A DNA stretch of 64,000 bases from Sphingopyxis sp. GTDB lineage: Bacteria; Pseudomonadota; Alphaproteobacteria; Sphingomonadales; Sphingomonadaceae. The notes beneath the pieces are model-generated. The model was not told the origin of the DNA. It saw nothing but the letters and a program-made list of their open reading frames with translations, and did no database searches. The stretch lies in assembly GCF_016704835.1 (NCBI RefSeq), contig NZ_JADIZJ010000001.1, positions 791,001-855,000 on the forward strand, given 5' to 3'. The first letter of the stretch is position 1. Each line of letters opens with the position of its first letter. The position numbers and the translations under genes were made by a program. Shown one piece after another: positions 45,060 to 53,421 of this stretch.

Positions 45060-46873
45060 TCACCGCTGCCTTGCCGCTATATAGCTAATGACCTGCTCCT
45101 CGAGAATGTCGAGCGGCAGCGCGCCTTCGCTCAGCACCGCTTCGTGAAAATCGCGAATATCGAAGCGCGGGCCAAGCTCACGCTCGGCACGCTTTCGCAG
45201 TTCGGCGATCTTGAGTTGGCCGACCATGTAGCTCGTCGCCTGACCCGGCCAGTTGAAATAGCGATCAACCTCGCGCGCGATATCGGTGTCCGACACCGAG
45301 CTGTTCGCCTTGAAGTAAGCGATCGCCTGTTCGCGCGTCCAGCGCTTCGAATGGATGCCCGTGTCGAGCACCAGACGGATCGCGCGCCAAACCTGCAGCG
45401 AGAGCATGCCGAAGCGGTCATATGGGGTCTTGTAGACCCCCATCTCGTTCGCGAGCCGCTCCGAATAGAGACCCCATCCCTCCATATAGGCGCCATAGCC
45501 GCCGAACTTGCGGAACTTGGGAATGCCGGCCAGTTCCTGCTGACGCGCGATCTGGAAATGGTGGCCCGGCGCGCCTTCGTGCGCGGCGATCGCGGCGACC
45601 TGCACCTTTGCGTCTGGTTCATGTCGATTAGGTTCACATAATAGATGCCGGGGCGGGACCCGTCCGCCGAAGGCGGATTGTAGAACGCAGTCGACGCGGT
45701 TCCTTCGCGCCATTTTTCGACCGCACGCACGTCAAGCGCTGCCTGGGGCAGCACCCGAAAATAACGTGGCGCAGCGGCCATCGCCGACGCGATCACCGCG
45801 CGTGCATCGGCGAGATAGGTTTCGCGGCCGGCCTCGGTGTTCGGATATTTGAATTGCGGATCGGTACGGATATGATCGAAGAATTGTTCGAGCGTGCCCG
45901 TAAAACCGACCTCGCGCTTGATCGCCTCCATCTCCTGCCGGATCGCCGCAACCTGCGCGAGCCCGAGGTTGTGGATCTGATCGGCGGTGAGGCTGGTGGT
46001 GGTCGAACTCTTTAGCCGGTCGGCGTAATAGGCCACGCCATCGGGGAGGCTCCACGCTCCGAAATTGCCTTTTGATTGCGGCTCGATTTCGTCGATCGCG
46101 GCGATCAGCGCGCGATAGCCCTGCCGGAACGGCCCGGTGAGCGCAGCGCTCGCATCTGCCAAAAGCTTTGTCTTGGCGGCCGCGGGTGCATCGAGCGCAC
46201 CCACTTTTTTACGGAAGTCGGCCATCAGCGTCGAATCGGCGGCGCTGTCGAACGGCGCGCCCGCAATGACTTTAAGCGCGTCGGCGCGCGCCGGCGCGAA
46301 ATTGACCTTGTTGGGAATGATCCCCGCCGCCGCCTGATCGCGCATCGTTGCCGCAACTTCGCGCATGACGCGGTCGGTGTCGCGCAGGCGGGCGATATAG
46401 GCCTCTGCATCGGCCACATTGTCGATCTTGTGATTGTTGATCAGAAGCACCGGGATCGCACCCGCGGGGCTGCCATTGGTCGAGACCGGGAAACGCAGCT
46501 TGCGGAAACGCGACGATGCGCGGCCGCGTTCGACTTCATATTCGAACAGGCGGTAGCTGACGCGCGCGCTTCCGCCGAGCAGTTGGGGCTTGAACCGAGC
46601 GCGCATGTCCTTGAGCTGACGCTCGGCCAACTCCTGCTCGCGCACCGACGCGGCGTCGGTGTAGTCGTCGAGTTTCTCGTAATTGGTCTTGAGCCCGAGT
46701 TGGGTCTGCGACTCGGGGCTCAGGCCAAGTCGCTCTTCGAAAGCCCGATCGAGAAACTGAAGCAGCGCCAGATCCTGTGCCACAGCTTGCGGGGCGGCCT
46801 GTGCAAAGGCGGGCGCGGTAATGGGAGCGAAGGGCAGGACGGGGAGCAGCACAAGGGCGACAGCAAAGCGCAT
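45060..46873 (-). pseudogene. DUF885-family secreted protein, interrupted by a frameshift
   Basis: A signal peptide (MRFAVALVLLPVLPFAPITAPAFA) begins a DUF885 protein. The first frame matches the family through YYVNLIDMNQTQ at about residue 420. It then shifts, and the second frame continues with KVQVAAIAAHEGAPGHHFQIA, the conserved metal-binding region, to the end ISYIAARQR. Restoring one A in the run of three (plus-strand TTT at 45607-45609) joins the frames exactly. The intact protein would be about 604 aa. A homopolymer sequencing error is as likely as a true mutation. These proteins are presumed zinc peptidases. Confidence 0.88.
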
Positions 46874-47098
46874 TACATTCTCCTATCGAATGATGGGGCT
46901 TGTTGCCCGACGCCTCGCCTAAAGCAATGATGTTTCATAGGCATGCCCTTCGCGTCCACAGGACTTCCGCAGGACTTCTTGAGGCGGATTTGAACGTCAA
47001 AGGACGGATTTGGAAGCCGTAGGCCGGCTTGAACCCGCCTCAGCTCCTGAGCGGCAATCGAACGCGGCATTGGGAAAAGTTCACGCGCCCGTCCCTTG

Positions 47099-47112
47099 TT
47101 GATCAAGATCAA
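47099..47112 (+). promoter_or_regulatory. perfect FNR-type anaerobox with -10 element, plus-strand promoter
   Basis: TTGATCAAGATCAA is a perfect TTGAT-N4-ATCAA box. Placing its centre at -41.5 puts a TAATAT -10 element (47134-47139) one base from ideal and the start near 47147. In the opposite direction the equivalent -10 position reads TTCCCA. So the box most likely drives plus-strand transcription into the candidate small RNA, not the DUF885 gene 226 bases away. Confidence 0.7.
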
Positions 47113-47146
47113 AGTATCTCGGACGCCGATCGATAATATAAAAGTG

Positions 47147-47257
47147 CAGGCGGCGGTGATCGCGCCTGTGCCGCGGTCAGATGCGACCCATTGCTGCGGG
47201 TTTAGATCACCTCCCCCCCGACTGCCCTGTCAGCGCAAGCTGGCGGGGCGTTTTGTT
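47147..47257 (+). ncRNA. candidate FNR-controlled small RNA
   Basis: A region of about 110 bases lies between an FNR-box promoter and an intrinsic terminator, with no credible open frame. It can form a 5' hairpin (AGGCG with CGCCT) and the terminator hairpin. The middle is predicted single-stranded and holds GATCACCTCCCCCCC (from 47206), which is complementary to purine-rich Shine-Dalgarno sequences and resembles the 3' end of 16S rRNA. Anaerobically induced small RNAs under FNR-type control are known in other bacteria (for example FnrS and PhrS). The start, length and existence here are inferred. Confidence 0.55.
47224..47257 (+). terminator. intrinsic terminator with GCAA tetraloop
   Basis: GCCCTGTCAGC pairs with GCTGGCGGGGC (11 pairs, two of them G-U) around a GCAA loop, followed by GTTTTGTTTC. 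No protein gene ends just upstream on the plus strand, so the terminator most likely closes a non-coding transcript. Confidence 0.8.
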
Positions 47258-47318
47258 TCAGGAATCGCTCGGCTGCGCTACCGGCCGAAACCGTCTCGCC
47301 AACAGCAGACGCTCAAGC

Positions 47319-48884
47319 CTATTCGGCGGCAATTTCATCGCTTTGTTCGGCTATAACCGCGCGCTCATCGTCGTAGAGGAACTCAGCACCCCTGAGATCG
47401 ATATCCGGGAATGCATCCTTTTCGGCCCAATAATCCTGATTATGGCGCCATTCGGGCCGGTCACCGCGGCGCGGCATGGCATCGATGCCGCGCATCAAAT
47501 AGCCCGGATTGAAGTTTTCGGACTCGATCCAGGGCAGGATCGCCATGTCCTTGTCCTCCGGCCTTAGCGCAACTTCGACCTTTTTCGCCCCGATATCGTC
47601 CATATGGTTCAACAGGTTACAGACAAAATCGCCCATCATGTCGACGCGCAGCGTCCAGCTGGCGCGAAAGTAACCCATGACCCACACAAGATTGGGGACA
47701 CCAGTCATCATCATGCCGCGGTAGGTGACGGTCCTTGCCCAGTCGATCGGGGCGCCGTCGACTTCGAAGGGGATTCCGCCCATGACCGAGAGGTTAAAGC
47801 CCGTGGCGGCGACGATGAGATCGGCCTCGATCACCTCCCCGCTGGCCGTACGGACGCCATGTTCGGTGAATCGGTCAATCGTGTCGGTTACCACGGTCAA
47901 CTTGCCCTGCGTGGCAGCGCGAAAGATGTCGCCTTCGGGACAGAATGCGAGCCGCTGCTGCCACGGGCGATATTTTGGCGTAAAGTGCGGCTCGAACTGA
48001 AAGTCGGGATCGCCCGAAAAAGCCCGGATCAATGCCTTTAGTTCCTCGAAAACCGCGTCGGGTTCGGCGATGCAGCGGCGCGTCATCAGATCCTGGTCGT
48101 GCATGATCTGTGCCCGCACGACGCGGTGGATCGTCGGTTCGTCGATGCCGACCTCGCGGAGCCGGTCGGCAAGGTCATTCTTGTTTTCCGAACAATAGAA
48201 GTAGGTCGGCGAGCGCTGGAGAAGCGTTACGTGCGCCGCTTGTTCCGCAAAGGCGGGAACGACGGTCGCCGCAGTCGCGCCCGAACCGATGACGAGGATG
48301 CGCTTGCCCGCAAAATCGGTCGCGGGATCCCACAATTGCGCGTGGACGAACTGACCCTGATAATCCGACAACCCCGGCCAGTCCGGAATGTACGGCTTTT
48401 CATGGTCGTAATAGCCTTGGCACATCCACAGGAAATTGGCGGTGAAGGTGACGACCTGACCGTCTGGCTTGCGGACCGCCTCGACGGTCCAGCAATTGTC
48501 GATGCTCGACCAACGACACCCGATGATACGGTGTCCATAACGGATATGCGGGGCGATGCCATTCTCCTCGATCACCTCCCCCATATATCGGAGAATTTCA
48601 GCGGCACTGGCAATCGGCGCGCCGACCCATGGTTTGAAGCGATAGCCGAAGGTGTAGAGATCCGAGTCCGATCGGACACCGGGATATTTATGCGTCTCCC
48701 AAGTGCCGCCAAACGTCTCCTTCATTTCAAGGATCGCGTAGCTCTTGGCCGGACATTGCTGCTGGAGGTGAAAAGCCGAGCCGATCCCCGAAATTCCGGC
48801 GCCCACGATGAGCACATCAACATGCGTGCGCTTTGCGCCGCCGGTCGCGGTGGCCGGTCGAACTGCAGGTGTCGTGGTAGCCAT
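47319..48884 (-). CDS. Baeyer-Villiger-type flavin monooxygenase
   Basis: A 521-residue FAD/NADPH enzyme that inserts oxygen next to a carbonyl. The N-terminal Rossmann motif VGAGISGIGSAFHLQ follows a short tail, the monooxygenase fingerprint is YQGQFVHAQLWD (F/Y-x-G-x3-H-x3-W-D), and the second Rossmann motif is VIGSGATAATVVPAFAE. ATGFNLSVMGG lies near the end. The start at 48884 has a strong GGAGG site; the ATG at 48941 would use part of an FNR box as coding sequence. Substrates are unknown. An FNR box lies 63 bases upstream. Confidence 0.93.
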   Translation of the reverse strand: MATTTPAVRPATATGGAKRTHVDVLIVGAGISGIGSAFHLQQQCPAKSYAILEMKETFGGTWETHKYPGVRSDSDLYTFGYRFKPWVGAPIASAAEILRYMGEVIEENGIAPHIRYGHRIIGCRWSSIDNCWTVEAVRKPDGQVVTFTANFLWMCQGYYDHEKPYIPDWPGLSDYQGQFVHAQLWDPATDFAGKRILVIGSGATAATVVPAFAEQAAHVTLLQRSPTYFYCSENKNDLADRLREVGIDEPTIHRVVRAQIMHDQDLMTRRCIAEPDAVFEELKALIRAFSGDPDFQFEPHFTPKYRPWQQRLAFCPEGDIFRAATQGKLTVVTDTIDRFTEHGVRTASGEVIEADLIVAATGFNLSVMGGIPFEVDGAPIDWARTVTYRGMMMTGVPNLVWVMGYFRASWTLRVDMMGDFVCNLLNHMDDIGAKKVEVALRPEDKDMAILPWIESENFNPGYLMRGIDAMPRRGDRPEWRHNQDYWAEKDAFPDIDLRGAEFLYDDERAVIAEQSDEIAAE

Positions 48885-49286
48885 ATCGCCTCCGCCTTTT
48901 GCCCCTGCAAAAAGGGAAGCACTATTCGCGGCTACGAGCATTGATTTCGATCAATGAGCCAAGGGCCGAATCGGTCAAATCCTGCAGCGACGCCGAATGG
49001 TTTCAATCGTCGGTTTATCAGGTCCCGACCCAGCGTGTTGCCCGATCTGCGCGGCACAGTTCATCGTCGAACAGGCGCGCGCTGTACCGGTCAATCCCTT
49101 CCGTTTCGGTGCATGATCGCGGCGCCGCGCGGCCACCGTTGCTGTATCCTGCCAATGAGGACCGTGAACGGTGTACAGCCCTTAAGTGGGTCCCCACGGG
49201 CATGCCGTTCATTGGCGACGGGTCAACCCCACCTGACCCCGCGCAACCGACAGGATTGGCAGAGGCTTTTCCTTCCTCTGCTGGTT
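48885..49286. other. spacer between the acyltransferase and monooxygenase genes
   Basis: A gap of about 400 bases. It contains the FNR box near its right-reading end at 48941 and otherwise no gene, terminator hairpin with U-tract or repeat that I can support. Confidence 0.55.
48941..48954. promoter_or_regulatory. perfect FNR-type anaerobox upstream of the monooxygenase
   Basis: TTGATTTCGATCAA is a perfect TTGAT-N4-ATCAA site, 63 bases upstream of the monooxygenase ATG. No good -10 element appears at the class II spacing in either direction, so whether it activates or represses cannot be told. The flanking region has no other candidate gene on the plus strand. Confidence 0.7.
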
Positions 49287-50339
49287 CTATTCGGTTCCAG
49301 TCACGATCCGCCGTTGTTCCGCGCGGCCCATCGCGAGCAGGACCGGATCGACCGCCTGCCGTGCGGCAAAGTCGGCCTTGCTGGCAATCCCCTGCCAGCC
49401 GACGCCGATCAGCGACTGCGCGATCGCGCCGCCCAGCGTGTCGCCAGGGCCGGGCAGGATGACGACGTCGGGGGCATATTCCTTGACCGCGACCTGCACC
49501 GAGCACGCGAAGTCATAGGGTGCGAGGATCTGGTGGCCGAAGCTGTAATCCCAGATGGCCGCAGGGTCGCTGGCGAAGCGGCGCCAGATATGGCCGCGGC
49601 CATCCACCATCGGAATCGCCGGGGCGCCGAACAGCGCGGGAGGCAATTCGGCTTTTGCCTTGTCCGAGCTGCCGACCATCAGCGGGGTGTGGAACGGGCC
49701 GTGGCCGGCGAGGCGGAGCGGATCGCGTCCAGGGGTCGGCGGCGCCTCGGCGAGCAGCGCGGCGAGGCCTGCCTCATTGCCCGCGAACACGATCATCCCG
49801 GCAAGGTCGATCGACAGCGCGAGGGCGTGGTCGGGGCGCGCGGCGATGGCGGGGGCGAGCCTTAGCAGCGTCTCGCGAAGGCTGGGAACGGGGCGCCAAT
49901 CCTCGTCGACGACCTGCAGCAATATCTGTCCGCCGGGACCGTGGGCCTGGCTGTTGAGGCCCATCGCATTGCTGATACGGAAACCGTCCTCGACCGACAC
50001 CGCCCCGCCCAATGCCAGCGCGCTGTACCAGCCCATCGAATTGCCCGCGACCGCTACGATGTCATATCGCTCGCGGTCGATGCTGAGGAAATCAAGCGCG
50101 GTTGCCGAGTAGATCAGCGGCGCCGCGACATCGCCGCGCATGTGCGTTGCGACGCTGAAGCGGTCGGCGCCGTCGAGCTCGGTCACCGTCGGCTGGCCGC
50201 GGTCGCGGCGCTGGGCGTCGAAACTGGCGATCAGCTCGGCGAAGCGCGTGCCGTGGATCCGGGCGATGCTGCCGAGCTCGCCCTTGCCATAGGTGCCGCG
50301 GCCGGGGGCGACGACGAGTGCGGTCTTGCGCGCGCTCAT
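49287..50339 (-). CDS. FabD-like acyltransferase
   Basis: A 350-residue protein with the malonyl-CoA:ACP transacylase fold. The nucleophile elbow is VAVAGNSMGWYSALALGG with Ser about residue 101 (GNSMG), and GHGPFHTPLM provides the catalytic histidine region. The N-terminal segment TALVVAPGRGTYGKGELG replaces the usual VFPGQG motif, so it is a divergent member and may use another acyl group. Its ATG overlaps the stop of the E1 gene (ATGA), indicating translational coupling. It is probably not the housekeeping fabD. Confidence 0.85.
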   Translation of the reverse strand: MSARKTALVVAPGRGTYGKGELGSIARIHGTRFAELIASFDAQRRDRGQPTVTELDGADRFSVATHMRGDVAAPLIYSATALDFLSIDRERYDIVAVAGNSMGWYSALALGGAVSVEDGFRISNAMGLNSQAHGPGGQILLQVVDEDWRPVPSLRETLLRLAPAIAARPDHALALSIDLAGMIVFAGNEAGLAALLAEAPPTPGRDPLRLAGHGPFHTPLMVGSSDKAKAELPPALFGAPAIPMVDGRGHIWRRFASDPAAIWDYSFGHQILAPYDFACSVQVAVKEYAPDVVILPGPGDTLGGAIAQSLIGVGWQGIASKADFAARQAVDPVLLAMGRAEQRRIVTGTE

Positions 50340-52537
50340 GCGAGCAGCTCCTTCGCAGCAGCGTAGATCGAATCGCGGCTTGGCAGGGTCAGCGTCGCCG
50401 CGCGGCCCAATGGGATGAAGCTGTCGTCGGCGGCAATGCGCGCGATTTTCTTGCCCGGGGTGTGCTCGACAAACAGCGCCATCAGTGCTTCGCTCTGCGA
50501 TCCGGTGATGCGGCATTCGTCGACGATCAGGATGCGCTGGGCATCGCCGACGGCCGCGACGAGCTTTTCTTCGTCGACCGGACCGAGCCAGCGCAGGTCG
50601 ATCACGCGCGCCTTGACGCCGTCGGCAGCAAGCAGCCTTTCAGCCTGGCGCGACAGGTAATAGCCATTGCCATAGGTGACGATCGCAAGGTCGGTGCCGT
50701 CGCCATGAACGCCGACGTCACCGAAACGGATCGGTGCGCCGTTACCGGGCGCTTCATAGACGCTGGTCCACAGACCATCGCCGTCTTCGTGAAGGTCGCG
50801 CGTCATGTAGAGCGCGATCGGTTCGACAAAGACGACGACGCGCTGCTCCTCGCGCGCCAGCCGGACGCATTCGCGCAGCATTGCGACGGCGTCGCGCCCG
50901 TTCGACGGCACCGCAAGGATCACCCCCGGGATGTCGCGGAATACCGCGAGGCTATTGTCGTTGTGGAAATGGCCGCCGAAACCTTTTTGGTATCCGAGCC
51001 CCGCGATGCGCAGCACCATCGGGTTGGTATATTGCCCGTCCGAGAAGAAGCTCAAGGTCGCCGCCTCGCCGCGGATCTGGTCCTCGGCATTGTGGACATA
51101 GGCAAGAAACTGGATTTCTGGCATCGGCAGGAAGCCGTTGTGCGCCATGCCGATCGCGAGGCCGAGGATCGCCTGTTCGTCGAGGAGGGTGTTGACGACA
51201 CGCGCCGACCCGAAACGCTGGTGGAGCTTCGCGGTGACATTATAGACGCCGCCCTTCGGCCCGACATCCTCGCCAGCAACGACAATCTCCTGGTGCGCGA
51301 GCATCAGGTCGGCGAGCGCCCAGCTCAAGAGCCGCGCCATATGCTGCGGCTTGTCCATCGCGCCCGCGTCGCTGCCGAACATGGCCTTGCGGTCCTCAGC
51401 CGACGGGGTGTTGGCGCGGGCGACGTCGCGTTTGGGCGGGACGATGCTCTGCATCACATGCGCAGACGTGGTGATCTTGGGGCGCAGGATGGCCGCTTCG
51501 GCCTGCCGCGCCAGCGTGGTGCCGATGTCGTCATAGGCATCGGCGATTTCAGCAGGGGTCATCCAGCCCTGCTGCGCCATCAGCGCCGCGCCGGCGAGCA
51601 GCGGGTCGCGCGCCTCGTCGGCCTCGATCAGCGCCTTGGGCAGATAGGCGCCCTGCACGTCGGACCCGGCGTGACCATAGAGCCGGACCGTTGCCATGTG
51701 GAGGAACACCGGCTTGCGATACCGCCGCGCATAGTCGGCGGCTTCGCACGCGCCGGCATAGGCCGACACAAGATCGCTGCCGTCGCACCGGATATAGTGC
51801 AGCCCGGCGCGGTGGCGGAACTGCGCCTCGATCCAGCCGGTCGGGGTACGCGTCGAAATGCCGATGCCATTGTCTTCACACAGAAAGATGAGCGGCATCG
51901 GCGAGCCCTGAAACGCCGCCCAGCCCGCCGTGTTGAACGCGCCCTGCGCGGTCGAATGGTTCGCCGAGGCATCGCCGAAACTGGTCAGCACGATGGCATC
52001 GTCGGGGAGCGGCAACCCGGCCATGCCGAGGCGGCGCGCGATGCCGATCGAAAAGGCCGCGCCGACCGCTTTCGGCAGATGCGAGGCGATCGTCGAGGTT
52101 TGCGGCGGAATATTGAGCGGCCTCGATCCAATGACCTTGTGCCTGCCTCCCGAAATCGGGTCTTCACTTGACGCCGCAAAGCTCAGCAGCATGTCCCATG
52201 TCGGCGTCTGCCCCGGGACCTGCCGCGCACGGTGGAGCTGGAACGCGTTCGAGCGATAATGGAGGAACGCCATGTCGGTGACGCGCAGCGCCGCGGCGAC
52301 CGCGGCGTTGCCCTCGTGCCCCGACGATCCGATCGTATAGAAGCCCTCACCGCGCGCCTGCAGATGGCGCGACAGCCGGTCCATCTGGCGGCTGGTCAGC
52401 TGCGACAGGAAAATATCGGTGGCATCGGCGCGCGATAGGCCTGCCGTCGTCGGATCGGGCGCGTCGGCGCGGCCCGGCAAGCGGCCGGCCGCCAGCGCGG
52501 CGAGGAATTTTTCATGTACTGCCTGCGCCGCGTCCAC
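50336..52537 (-). CDS. fused alpha-beta E1 component of a 2-oxoacid dehydrogenase
   Basis: About 733 residues combining both E1 subunits. The alpha-like half (1-370) has HYRSNAFQLHRARQVPGQ and the thiamine diphosphate motif FGDASANHSTAQGAFNTAGW with FLCEDNGIGIST; the beta-like half (from about 400) has VVAGEDVGPKGGVYNVTAKLHQRFG and LDEQAILGLAIGMAHNG. It decarboxylates branched or other 2-oxoacids and acylates an E2 lipoyl group. The GTG start at 52537 has GGGAGG six bases upstream; the ATG at 52639 lacks support. No E2 or E3 gene is adjacent. Confidence 0.92.
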   Translation of the reverse strand: MDAAQAVHEKFLAALAAGRLPGRADAPDPTTAGLSRADATDIFLSQLTSRQMDRLSRHLQARGEGFYTIGSSGHEGNAAVAAALRVTDMAFLHYRSNAFQLHRARQVPGQTPTWDMLLSFAASSEDPISGGRHKVIGSRPLNIPPQTSTIASHLPKAVGAAFSIGIARRLGMAGLPLPDDAIVLTSFGDASANHSTAQGAFNTAGWAAFQGSPMPLIFLCEDNGIGISTRTPTGWIEAQFRHRAGLHYIRCDGSDLVSAYAGACEAADYARRYRKPVFLHMATVRLYGHAGSDVQGAYLPKALIEADEARDPLLAGAALMAQQGWMTPAEIADAYDDIGTTLARQAEAAILRPKITTSAHVMQSIVPPKRDVARANTPSAEDRKAMFGSDAGAMDKPQHMARLLSWALADLMLAHQEIVVAGEDVGPKGGVYNVTAKLHQRFGSARVVNTLLDEQAILGLAIGMAHNGFLPMPEIQFLAYVHNAEDQIRGEAATLSFFSDGQYTNPMVLRIAGLGYQKGFGGHFHNDNSLAVFRDIPGVILAVPSNGRDAVAMLRECVRLAREEQRVVVFVEPIALYMTRDLHEDGDGLWTSVYEAPGNGAPIRFGDVGVHGDGTDLAIVTYGNGYYLSRQAERLLAADGVKARVIDLRWLGPVDEEKLVAAVGDAQRILIVDECRITGSQSEALMALFVEHTPGKKIARIAADDSFIPLGRAATLTLPSRDSIYAAAKELLA

Positions 52538-52716
52538 CGACAACCTCCCGTTCGGCCCCGCCTGTTCTGGCAGCTGGTTACGCGCGCAACCATCGGACCC
52601 ATGCGCCAGCGCGCTATAACGGGGCAGTCCGGTACGCAAGCATCTCTTGCCTTGGCGCGCCGCCTCGCGCTACGCCTTGACGCGATGACGATGCAGGGCG
52701 GAACAGTCTTTTGGGC

Positions 52717-53421
52717 ATGATGTCGCTGTGGATCGCCCAGGCGTCAGCGGCCGCCGCCGCGCCTAGCGCTGGCGGCGGCTGGCTGATCGATCCAGAACTT
52801 GTCGATCCCGCCTTTAGCCAGACGATCGCAGGCGGCGAAATCCAGACAGTTTTCCCGCCGCCACCGCCGCCACCGCCGCCGACGCCCGAATGGCTCAGAT
52901 CGCTGTTCGACATGATCAGCAGCTTTTTCCAATGGAGCGCGCCCGCCGCCAGGCCGTTGCTATGGATCGGCGTCGCGCTGCTCACGCTGTTCCTGCTCTA
53001 TCATTTTGTCCCTGCCTTTGCTCGCTGGGTGGACAATCTGCCGTTCTGGCGCAAAACGCGCGAAGACGATGGCGCCGATGAGATCGGTCTGGCCGAAGCC
53101 GGTGCGGCGCGCGCGCTGCTGAGCGAAGCCGATGCGCTCGCGGCCGAGGGCCGCTTTGCCGAGGCGGTCCACCTGCTGCTCTATCGCAGTGTCGCGGATA
53201 TTGAAGGTCGCCGTCCCGGACTGGTCAAGCCTGCGTTGACCTCGCGCGACCTCGCCGAGGCACGCGACTTGCCGGGGGTCGCGCGCGATGCTTTCAGCCG
53301 CATCGCCCGCGCGGTCGAGATCAGCCTGTTCGGCGGGCGGTCGCTTGATGCGGGCGCCTGGCAACAATGCCGCAGCGCCTATGCCGAGCTTACGGTGCCG
53401 AAGAATTGGGCGCGCGCATGA
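52717..53421 (+). CDS. DUF4129-type membrane protein
   Basis: A 234-residue protein with a short N-terminal hydrophobic region, a proline run near residue 50 and one membrane segment (PLLWIGVALLTLFLLYHFVPAF, about 80-101). The C-terminal domain with ADALAAEGRFAEAVHLLLYRSVADIEGR and LTSRDLAEARDLPG matches the DUF4129 pattern found in MoxR gene clusters. The function is unknown. The first of six overlapping or closely spaced genes. Confidence 0.8.
   Translation: MMSLWIAQASAAAAAPSAGGGWLIDPELVDPAFSQTIAGGEIQTVFPPPPPPPPPTPEWLRSLFDMISSFFQWSAPAARPLLWIGVALLTLFLLYHFVPAFARWVDNLPFWRKTREDDGADEIGLAEAGAARALLSEADALAAEGRFAEAVHLLLYRSVADIEGRRPGLVKPALTSRDLAEARDLPGVARDAFSRIARAVEISLFGGRSLDAGAWQQCRSAYAELTVPKNWARA

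Larger units (their letters stand above)
46874..47318. other. intergenic region holding the FNR box and small-RNA candidate
   Basis: This 445-base gap lies between the DUF885 start and the end of the monooxygenase gene. Apart from the FNR box, the -10 element and the terminator described separately, the first 220 bases (46874-47095) contain nothing I recognise. Small frames here have no ribosome binding sites. Confidence 0.6.

Noticed and set aside
47096..47356. Plus-strand open frame of 86 codons across the small-RNA candidate
   Set aside because: It starts at a TTG inside the FNR box, has no ribosome binding site and reads through the terminator into the monooxygenase antisense.
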